Assembly: GCF_000003815.2 (NCBI RefSeq)
Contig: NC_049997.1
Location: forward strand, 11,669,060-11,733,059
Reading direction: 5' to 3'
DNA: 64,000 nt
Source of the DNA: Branchiostoma floridae
Lineage: Eukaryota > Chordata > Leptocardii > Amphioxiformes > Branchiostomatidae
Part shown: positions 55,969-64,000 of the stretch, piece by piece
How the letters are laid out: every line of letters starts with the position of its first letter
How positions within the stretch are numbered: position 1 is the first letter of the stretch
The notes under the pieces: model-generated
The model's database searches: none
The model's input: only the letters and a program-made list of their open reading frames with translations
What the model was told of the DNA's origin: nothing
Position numbers and translations under genes: made by a program

Positions 55969-56190
55969 CCGGAAGTTGCGCTGCAGTACCAAGGGGAGCC
56001 GCTAGGGGGCCCAAAATCTAATCATTTCCAGCTTTCATCACACCCTACCAACACACCAAGTATCAAACCAATCCACCCAGCCGTTCTTGAGTTATCTTGT
56101 TTACACACAGACAGACACACAGACACACAGACAGACACACAGACACACAGACAAACGCGGGGTAAAATATAACCTCCATGAAATTTCATG
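55969..56190. repeat. repeat family R, right part, with CAGACACA microsatellite
   Basis: Continues 50440-51301 across the LINE: GGAAGTTGCGCTGCAGTACC, GCCGCTAGGGGGCCC, CCAAGTATCAAACCAATCCA, then a CAGACACA-rich run (56101-56155) and a short inverted pair CCTCCATGAAATTTCATGGAGG (56171-56192). Confidence 0.75.
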
Positions 56191-56224
56191 GAGGTAACTA
56201 ATGGATGTATGTACGCGGTGTACA

Positions 56225-56410
56225 TAACGCTAGTCTACCTTACTCCGTTGGAAACCTATGTCCGTTTTCCTTTAAAAACAGGGTATATCAAGTCGACAGA
56301 CGAAGGTTTCAAACTGTAACGTTAATACTTTCGAAATATTGCAGAATAAAAGTACTGTGTTTAAACAACAGATATAGGCTACCCCGCGGAGAAAGGTATA
56401 CCAGCGTTAT
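56225..56410. mobile_element. foldback element (family A), copy 2
   Basis: Starts TAACGCTAGTCTACCTTACT and ends GGTATACCAGCGTTA. Inner words ACCTATGTCCGTT and GATATAGGCTACCCCG match 2711-2930 with divergence. Confidence 0.65.
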
Positions 56411-56419
56411 AACAAATCT

Positions 56420-58970
56420 TTTCAAAAGTGTTTGAGACATTGCCAGATATCGTCTGTTTCCTGAGCGCGCTCTCTCTGTCTGTATGTGCCCCTACCTACA
56501 AACAACAGATGGTGGGATGTCAAAGAGGGTCAAAGACCTCGACCAGGGTTTGGGGATAATTGGGAAGAAGGTGGTGGTTTCATTGTGTGATTTCATTTAG
56601 GCCACCACTCCACCCATGTGTTCTTTGCTAATTTCACTAATTTTGTTCGTACTGACATTTATTTCTTTACATATATATTGTTAAAGTGTAACATATTCAT
56701 ACCAAACTCAGAGGTAGTGACTGCCAAAATTGCGTCGACTTCTGTTTCAGTAGAGCCCAGATCAATATGCACCACTCTTAGTTACATAATTTAAGTTACA
56801 TAGTTTCCTTGTTCTACTGAGTCAGACATTTATTTTTCTACATAATGTTATATATTGTTCTTAATGACATTTTATATTTTTAATGAAAATGATTGATCAT
56901 CATACCTGGTCATGAACTTTCCACACATTCTTTACAACAATACACAGTGTATATCATAACGACATTAAAGCCATACTGTACTCCAGAGGAGAGTGCTATT
57001 TCCTAATACCACATCTTTATGTACACAAAATCAACTAAATCTGTAACAAGTAATCACAGATGAGCAAACAAATGGCCCATTTAAAATCTAGTAACAGAAT
57101 ATTGCCCCTTCATGCAGACCCATCTGGTGTGATGCATGATGGGAATAATGCCTTAACTATTGGTTCCTATGGGATAATTGTTAAAGTTCCAGGTCAATTT
57201 TGGGGTCAAATGAATAGAAGAATTAACTTGATGATAATGGAAAATGATGAACAACTATCCACACACATGCTGCAAACATTGTTTTTAAGATCGGACCTCG
57301 ATTTCCTAAGAGCTGTCAACTTTTATGAAGACCCTTTTTCTCATGTCTTAAGTATGGGTTTCAATGGGATGATTGACAAAGATCAAAGCCCATTTTCTAC
57401 CAATAGCAAGTGGCAAATAAAGTTACCAATGCTACAAGTTGTCAAACAAGTATCCAGATACACATTGCAAAAGTGATTTTGAAAGCAACCCATTCCAATA
57501 TTAATACCATACGTTTCTTTCCACACCATTCCAATAACTTCATACATCCAGTTTGCGATGCTCCAAAACCAAAACACATTCACCGTCGTCATGGCAATGT
57601 ATCATTTTTCATTGCCAATCTTGTTTTAGATGATTTACATGAGCTTCGTTTATTTCCATTCTTTCATTCAATGGCCACCTACACATGTACCACTAAATTT
57701 CCAAAAATAACAATTTGGAGGTTTATCTAAGGTTTTACTGAGTTCAAAGTGAAGCATACATGTATCTTTGATTTGTATAGTATCTATGTATGTCTTACAA
57801 ATATTAGCTCTTCAGCGAAATTACTTAAGTAGTTAATGGTATTATATTTGCCAATACATGATATTTAAAAACTAATGATGGCATCAGTTGTAAGTTTATT
57901 TATTTGTTGCATGTTGTGTGATATTTAGTAGTCATGTGTTTTTGAATGGTTGGAGCATTCCAGTTTGGGTTTTGGTAATTTGCCTTTTGGAGGGACTTGC
58001 CAAATGTTGATTTCGTTGCAAACACCACTAAGTGAAAATGATATGACCTGAAAATTGTAAGATCCCACACTATGTTAGTCTGGGTTTGAGTATGGAAGAT
58101 CCTATTAATACATTTGATGTGAAAATAAGGGGTGATTTGACATCATAGGGTAGTTGGGATTTGTGAATATGCTTGCCAAATTTCTGCAAGTTCTGTTAGG
58201 AGTTGCTGCTAAATGGTGTTAAGTGTGAAAAGATAGACGTGCAATGTAAGTAGCGGACGGAATTGGTTTGATATGACTGCTCTTTTTCATTTGTTTCGAA
58301 GGTGTGTTGGACATTTTCAAGTTTCACTTACTACTAAACCATTTGATTTAGATTCCTCTAGTGCTGTTAAATAATGGATAGTTTTACTTGTTTGACCTGT
58401 AATTTTTTGGAGGTGTACAAACTTTTGAGATGAGCCCTGACATGCTTAAAATGCAGGTACGCTCATTTTATTTGAAAATGTAAAACAAATCTTTTCTTGT
58501 TTTCTTCGTGTCTACGAAAGTTAAGTAAGTAAGTAGAATAGTAAGGAATGTTATACATGTCAATATTTAGATATTTAGATGTTTTGGATGTCTGGAGTTT
58601 TTGTTCACACTGCACAGGAATGTGAGAAAGGGAATAAAGTCATTTCACATCACTTTGTAACATGAAACCTTACTTGGGAAAATTGTAGTAATTCTAGCAT
58701 CACATTGAGTCTAGAAGAGATCTTGCTTTTGTGCTGTAGGAGATTTTTAATGGAAGAGGATTAAGAATGGTACATACATGTTTAAGGATAAGGTTTTTTC
58801 TGATGTTGCCACCAGTGGCCAAACAGCTATTGCAACAGTCACAGCTTACCTGTATATTCTTTACCACTTGTCAAATACAAAATAAACACTTAAAATTGTG
58901 CTCTTTGTTTCATCTCTGAAAAGTCTAGTTCATTCTATAACACCCAAATAAGCATAACCTACACTATTTA
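56420..58970. other. no gene supported
   Basis: AT-rich DNA. A 138-codon frame from 57060 has no recognised domain and ordinary AT-rich composition. AATAAA at 58881-58886 followed by TGTGCTCTTTGTTTC could end a plus-strand transcript, but no coding exon upstream could be tied to it. Confidence 0.35.
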
Positions 58971-58971
58971 A

Positions 58972-59240
58972 TGGGAGTCAGCCCAGCTGACTTCGATTTT
59001 GACAGGGAAACATGTTTACTTCCACTGGGTATATCTTACAACGCAGGAAACACGCATGTGGCTATTTGATAACCTGTAAAGTAAATTCAGCACATCCATG
59101 ATAACCTGCTAACACTGCCATGTAACTGTTGCCCCATCACAATGCACATTTATATGGGAGCCAGTCCAGCTGACTTTGATTTTGCTAGGGACAGTGAGGG
59201 ACCAATTACCACAGTTCATATCTTAAAGCACAGGAAGTAC
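58972..59240. repeat. diverged tandem duplication, about 183-bp period
   Basis: GGGAGTCAGCCCAGCTGACT, then CGATTTTGACAGGGA (58974) recurs as GGGAGCCAGTCCAGCTGACT, then TTGATTTTGCTAGGGA (59156). Both are followed by TATATCTTA/CATATCTTA and CAGGAA. Just upstream of the secreted-protein gene, so it may be promoter sequence. Confidence 0.7.
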
Positions 59241-59345
59241 GGTTATTGATAGAGTTGTATGTATGTATATTTTTACATAATTTACAAATGTAAATATAAT
59301 GTAATTTACAATGTACTGCAGGTTCAAAGATCCACGACACCGAAG

Positions 59346-59394
59346 ATGTGGAGAATTGTCTTTGCTGCAACAACGCTTCTTGTAGGAGCGGGTG
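59346..59394 (+). CDS. exon 1, signal peptide
   Basis: [16 protein letters not shown] plus one base, donor GTAGGT. Hydrophobic core [12 protein letters not shown]. Phase 1 exit. Confidence 0.7.
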
Positions 59395-62300
59395 GTAGGT
59401 CACTACTTGCTTTTGAGCATTAAGTTATATCAGATCTAATTCTGGATACAACATGGACCATTGGAAATAACAGCATTATTCTAATATCTGTGTCTCCTTG
59501 GAAAGTTGTGTTCATTTTCATCATATGTCGTTATAATGTAATTATAGGATCCGACGGTATTACAATCTTTGACAAGACCGCAGAAGTACCTTTTGGGGAT
59601 ATGTCTTGCCAATGTGGCATTATCAAAGATTATAACGTAAAAGTATGCTTTTTCTTCATCAACTTAGGCCTGCGGATCCGGGAACGTCCTACTCGACAGT
59701 CCACTCCTACATCTGGTAATTACAAAATGTATTCTTGATGTTAAAAGATAACCCTAGACTTATCTCTAAGAAGATGTACGGTCCCATTCTGTCGTCGACT
59801 TTCTTTTCACAATACTTCAACATAACTCCAGAAGCTTTTAATGGATTTTCATGATATTTGGTATTTGAGTAGCAGTTGCAAAAAGGAAGGTCCAGTTCGA
59901 AAGGGGTTGACCTGGCATTTTTCGTCAGTACTGCATTGGACTGAGTGTGTGTGTCCGTTTGTTTGCGGACAGCATAACTCCAGAAGCTGTGAATGGTTTT
60001 GCATGATATTTAGCAGATATGTAGAGGTTAGGAAAAGGAAGGTCAAGTTTGATAATGGGCCTCCTAGCGGTAAGTTACGGTACTGCAGCGGAACTTTAAA
60101 GTTGGAGGTCAAACTTTAAGCAAGAGCCAGGTTCCAGGTTTTTTTAGTAGTGAATAGTTTTTTGGGCAGGGAGTAAGTGGTGTAAGTTTGGGCCCCCTAC
60201 TAAATTGTTTGGAACTGCAGCGAGCGTTTTCGTTTTGAGATTTGGACATGAACAACTGGGGAAGGAGTTGACAGACCGTCATGATATTTGGTATTTAGAT
60301 ATCTTGGGTGATGCTTTACATAGTTAGATACTAAATTATGCAAATAACAAGCTAATTTGCATAATTAATAAGGAAAGTTTAAAAATCTTGCGTTTTGCAA
60401 TAGGATGCTCAAACGTGACATGTAACATTAAAAGGAAAAATATTAATACACATCAATTATGCAAATGACAAGCTAATTTGAGGAAGTATGATAATACATT
60501 AGTGGTAAATGATAAGAATTTCATTCTTGATGCATTTGAAAGCTAAGTAAATGTGAACATTATCAGACATAAATCATGCAAATCAGGGTCTTATTTACAT
60601 AATATATGAGAAAATACTATGATAGCCTTCTCTGCTAAGAGAAGGCTTTCATACATTGAACAACATAATAATTAGATAACATATTTTGTTATTTGGCTAG
60701 ACAAGGTGATCAGCTGATGATTTATGCTAATCAGGAAGTTATTTGCATAATCACTGAGAAACATTTATAATACTTATCAGCCGAAAAGGTTAATTACGAC
60801 TTCATTCGCATGATAAATTAGGGAACTCTATACCCCAGTTTTGTCTACAAAAGGACAGGACCATTAGAACATCAACAATTTATAATGTCTAAAAAGTGTT
60901 CTTGTGCGGCAGTGGAGACCATGAAGACCTTGCAACAATTCAAGCTTGGTATCCCGGACTGGTACCCTGCTCAGTCCCGTCGGCTGGTTGTGCCCTTAGC
61001 TTAAAGCAGATGGTAGAATACAGTATAGGAAGGATATAGGAGAACCAGCAGGTACTTACATTGCTTACGTTTCGATGTCTCTCAGACACCTTCGTCTGAT
61101 AAGAAAGTCAACCCCAGTGATGAACCGGGACGAGGGGGATACAAGCTTATCCACGTTTGGAATTGTTTTCTAGATAGATGCCGGAATTTGAATTTTTTTC
61201 AGATTTTGATTTACGATTTCAGTTGTGCAATGTCCGGCGCTGTCAGCCTCAGCTCACCTGACCCTTAGTTCCAGTGGCACGACATTTGGGACCGTGGTAC
61301 TGTTTACCTGTGACCATGGATACCAGTTGTTCGGTGCCTCCAGCACTACCTGCCAAGCTGACGGAACATGGAGTGCGTCTCTTCCAAGTTGCAGAATAAT
61401 GTTACGTAAGTAGCTATTGAATTAGATGAATTGTGATTGTAATTCAAACCAAATTTCCCATTTGCTTCAACATATATATTAGTCTTACCCTTGTTTACCT
61501 TGGACTATTGAAAATCGTATTCCTCCCTCTTTGCATATTAATTCAAAGTTAAGTTAAATCCCAACTCTCTCCAACTAGATCTCATTTGCATATCAATTCA
61601 TAGCTAGGATATAAAAACTGCTCTTCCACAAGATTTCTCCAGCGTCACTGACGAAAGACAACGGATGTTGTCTGAAACGTCTGACCGTTTCTAAAGACGT
61701 CTTATCCAGTTGCTTGAGTACCTGGCGTGTCTTATTACCTTCATCGATGCATTTAAGAGAATGTGCATCTAATATATATCATGCAATTCACATTTACGCA
61801 TCGCATTACACAGATCCATACTGTCAACTTGACAGTAATCAAGACGGCTATCCGGATACGTATTGGTCCTTGGCGCAACTTGACAGTGATCAGGATGGCT
61901 ATCCGGATGTTGCCTTGATGGAACTTTGGATGTGTCTGGGTGACCCCTTGCTCGCTTTGTGTTCTAGACAACCTGCTGCTTGTAACCAGACGGTACCTTT
62001 TCTGAATCAATTGATTTTCACAGAATATCATCCCTTATAAGTTCTGATTTAGGTAAACATTCATTTGATAAATGGTGATGATTTGATTTTATTGCTATTA
62101 GGATAACTGTCCATGGATCCCAAACAGCGGGCAGGAGGACGCCGATGGAGATGGTGTAGGAAACGCCTGTGACGAGGATGCAGACGGCGACGGTTTCCTG
62201 AACATTTTGGTATCACTAACCCTTCCAATACTTAACCTTAACAATCAATACTGACCAATGTTTTACCTTTCTCATAAAAGGACAAGGAAGTTACAAACGC

Positions 62301-62987
62301 TGTTACAATACATAATGCATGCGGTGTACGTTTACAAAACAGGACAACTGCCCCTTGGTTACCAACTTCTACCAGACGGACGTTGATGGTGATGAGGTGG
62401 GTGATGCATGTGACAACTGTCCCACGGACATCAACACTGACCAGCTGGACACAGACGGTGACGGGTGGGGGGACGCGTGTGATCAGGACAGCGATGGGGA
62501 CGGTAAGAAACCGAACGTTATCACCATCTCTAAGTAATACTATAGAGATGACAAGTAACGACACCGAATGCAGACACCAGCTAGAGGCCTGATTAGGATG
62601 AATATAAATAAAGAAATTGCAATGGCCTCTGATATCATGGGATTTTATACCTATTGATGCTCTGCACTGTCTGGTGTTTGCAGCACTCATCGACAGCCAG
62701 GACAACTGCCCACTCCAGCTCAATGGCAACCAGGCTGATTCTGACGGAGATGGTATTGGAGATATTTGCGACAACTGTCCAAATGTACCAAACGCGGATC
62801 AGGTAATGGTAGAGCTTTTGATAACTTGTTAGACCTGAGTGTTATTTGCTTTGACAAGGGGAGCCCTGAAAATAGTTGATCATTCTTTCAACGCTGTAAT
62901 GATATGCTTACATGTCAACATATCTTTTTTTCAGGCCGATGCAGATCAAAATGGAATTGGAGAAGCATGTGAAAGTGGAATTGACAG
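59346..62987 (+). CDS. secreted sushi plus thrombospondin type-3 repeat protein, partial
   Basis: Exons read on the plus strand are 59346-59394 (signal peptide), 59548-59715, 61223-61405 (sushi), 61814 to an uncertain end, 62102-62209, 62343-62502, 62684-62802 and 62935-62987. The gene continues past the right edge. The product starts with a signal peptide, has one complement-control (sushi) domain, then at least six thrombospondin type-3 calcium-binding motifs (DxDxDG with paired Cys and DNCP). It is therefore extracellular. Thrombospondins and COMP normally place EGF domains before type-3 repeats; a sushi domain there is unusual. No L-type lectin C-terminus is visible yet. The exact gene is not identified. 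Confidence 0.75.
59548..59715 (+). CDS. exon 2, unrecognised module
   Basis: Acceptor TAATTATAG. Reads [19 protein letters not shown], then [11 protein letters not shown] and later [15 protein letters not shown]. Donor GTAATT, phase 1 in and out. The middle ([11 protein letters not shown]) may be poorly conserved. Confidence 0.5.
59805..60320. repeat. repeat family R, reverse copies in an intron
   Basis: ACATAACTCCAGAAGC and GCATAACTCCAGAAGC, ATGATATTTGG/ATGATATTTAG, GTACTGCAGCGGAACTTT and GGGCCCCCTACTAA are reverse-complement relatives of the copies at 17396-18060, 27720 and 55969. Confidence 0.65.
61050..61175 (+). mobile_element. Penelope-like fragment with mutated hammerhead
   Basis: An antisense terminal repeat (61055-61105) is joined to a piece of the GIY-YIG ORF end (GTCAACCCCAGTGATGAACC and onward, protein [10 protein letters not shown]) with a frameshift from a missing G. 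On the minus strand the ribozyme core reads CAGACGA instead of CTGACGA, so it is likely dead. Matches 1430-1470 and 1290-1350. Confidence 0.7.
61223..61405 (+). CDS. exon 3, sushi (CCP) domain
   Basis: One phase 1-1 exon. [15 protein letters not shown], then [32 protein letters not shown]. The four Cys and the Trp between the third and fourth are all present. Donor GTAAGT. Confidence 0.88.
61636..61735 (+). ncRNA. second hammerhead-like motif (different repeat)
   Basis: CTGACGA (61648-61654), stem II AGACAAC/GTTGTCT with loop GGAT, GAAA (61674-61677), stem III CGTCT/AGACG, then GTC as cleavage triplet ending at 61701. Core and stems II and III are complete. Stem I pairing is poor beyond the first base pair, so activity is doubtful. 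A decayed relative is at 2096-2185. Confidence 0.5.
61814..61908 (+). CDS. exon 4, duplicated type-3 motif, end uncertain
   Basis: Acceptor [25 protein letters not shown] is followed by [11 protein letters not shown], so an 11-residue unit is repeated inside the exon. A weak donor GAT|GTTGCC at 61908 gives the phase 0 needed to join DNCPW. Another phase-0 site (ACG|GTACCT) is at 61992. Confidence 0.5.
62102..62209 (+). CDS. exon 5, thrombospondin type-3 repeat
   Basis: Acceptor [29 protein letters not shown], then [16 protein letters not shown]. Donor GTATCA, phase 0. Confidence 0.8.
62343..62502 (+). CDS. exon 6, thrombospondin type-3 repeats
   Basis: Acceptor [29 protein letters not shown], then [20 protein letters not shown] and [13 protein letters not shown]. 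Donor GTAAGA, phase 1. Confidence 0.88.
62684..62802 (+). CDS. exon 7, thrombospondin type-3 repeats
   Basis: Acceptor [28 protein letters not shown], then [20 protein letters not shown]. Donor GTAATG, phase 0. Confidence 0.88.
62935..62987 (+). CDS. exon 8, end of a type-3 repeat
   Basis: Acceptor [27 protein letters not shown] plus two bases, donor AG|GTATGC. The next exon lies beyond the window. Confidence 0.8.
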
Positions 62988-63029
62988 GTATGCATACGTA
63001 CCCATTTCCTGAAAATGTCTCGATATATA

Positions 63030-64000
63030 TTACCTTACCTTAGACCCTCCCGCAACACTGTTGCATTGGTCGACTTGTCGAGCATGCTTTCTCCAAAGGT
63101 TGCGGTCTTGAGCAGCTACTGCCATGCCTTCCATGCTGTTTAGCCCCATTTTCCTTCCATCATCTAAGATTGTCCGCCTTAGTGTAGATTTTGGCCTGCC
63201 CCTGGGGCGGGTGCCCTTAGGAGCCCACGACATAGCTGTTTCTGTTGTTCGTCTGTCGGAAAGGCGCCATACATGCCCGGCAAATCTCAATCTTCTTTTT
63301 CTGACTGTTTCACTGGCTAGAGGCACCTTAGCTCTTTGCATGAGCTCATCGTTTGTGACGTGGTCACGCCAGGAAATGCCTAGGATTATCCTAAGGCATT
63401 TACGTTGGAAGGTATCGAGTGATTTTGTTATCTCTGCAGTGCTTTTCCAAGATTCACACGCATAAGTGGCTATTGGCATCACAATAGTCTGGAATAACTT
63501 TAACTTTAACGGTACGCTGATTTGCTTAGATAGCCAGAATTTTCTTAGGTATTGCCACATACCAGTAGCTTTGCCAAGCCTGGATTTGACGTCTTCTTCT
63601 GTGCCACCGATCATTGTAATAATGCTGCCTAGGTAAGTAAATTTGTCGACATACTCGATTTCTTCATTCTCAAGCACAATTGGTGCTACATTTTGGATTG
63701 TCGTCATTGCTTTTGTTTTTTCCCCACTTACTCTGAGTCCAATTTTCGCCCCTGTGGAAGAGCAGCTAAATCATCTGCGAAGTCGAGATCGCTCAGTGAC
63801 CCGTCACCAAAAGCTATGCCATCTCCGGCTTGTTTGGTCTTCTTCATAAGGAGGTCAATGACAATAACAAATAGAAAGGGGGATAAAATACATCCTTGTT
63901 TCACTCCTGTTGCGACTTCAGGACATTGTAGTAACTCCCGATTTGGTTTTGATGCAACACTTAGAGTTCTCGTACAAGGATTTAAATAATTGGATATACT
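63030..64000 (-). mobile_element. RTE-like LINE fragment in an intron
   Basis: On the minus strand, entering at the right edge: GVKQGCILSP, a frameshift, LDFADDLAAL, a deletion, then a 225-codon open end (63707-63030): YVDKFTYLGSIITMIGGTEE, DTFQRKCLRIILGISWRDHV, RRLRFAGHVWRLSDRRTTET, TRPRGRPKSTLRRTILDD and DRNLWRKHA. These are the palm and C-terminal marks of RTE-type reverse transcriptases. The 3' end lies near 63020-63030. It is antisense to the type-3 repeat gene. Confidence 0.85.

Noticed and set aside
57060..57476. 138-codon open frame
   Set aside because: No domain, no clear splice context, AT-rich surroundings; could not be supported as a gene.
59637..59667. 31-base GT-AG interval inside exon 2 of the sushi/type-3 gene
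   Set aside because: Too short for an animal spliceosomal intron, and the exon keeps phase 1-1 when read through.

Overview
The window looks like nuclear DNA of an invertebrate chordate, most likely a lancelet (Branchiostoma). It holds intron-rich animal genes with chordate-like exon phases, LINE, Penelope-like and hAT-like elements, tRNA-derived SINEs, many foldback elements, and a 100-N scaffold gap at 38397-38496. The organism call is inference from gene content and repeat style; no marker gene was compared.

Layout. (1) About 2.2-34.8 kb, minus strand: most of a MICAL gene (flavin monooxygenase, then CH, then LIM). Fifteen coding exons can be placed with consistent splice phases, giving about 832 residues. 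A non-coding first exon lies near 34.7 kb behind a 19-kb first intron. The rest of the LIM domain and the C-terminus lie beyond the left edge. (2) About 35.3-43.9 kb, plus strand, head-to-head with MICAL: a complete CDC37 gene (Hsp90 kinase co-chaperone) of 11 exons and 382 residues. It has a second, alternative copy of the last coding exon. (3) About 45.1-45.7 kb, plus: an exon-like reading frame with about nine 11-residue acidic repeats carrying Tyr-Glu-Asn. (4) About 47.3-51.3 kb: repeat-rich DNA with decayed LINE sequence. (5) 51.3-56.0 kb, minus: an apparently full-length non-LTR retrotransposon with two open ORFs, a poly(A) tail and a 9-bp target-site duplication, inserted into an older repeat. 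(6) About 59.3 kb to the right edge, plus: the 5' part of a secreted protein with a sushi domain followed by thrombospondin type-3 calcium-binding repeats. Its introns carry Penelope and RTE-like fragments.

MICAL and CDC37 probably share a short divergent promoter of about 0.5 kb with a perfect CRE and a YY1-type motif. MICAL oxidises F-actin downstream of semaphorin/plexin signals; CDC37 delivers kinases to Hsp90. Nothing here shows that they work together beyond sharing the intergenic region.

The least ordinary signals are: a Penelope-like element flanked by two inverted copies of its terminal repeat, each able to fold into a complete hammerhead ribozyme; the duplicated CDC37 terminal exon with a shifted reading frame; a 2A-like NPGP motif behind a hydrophobic leader in the intact LINE; and the Tyr-Glu-Asn repeat exon.
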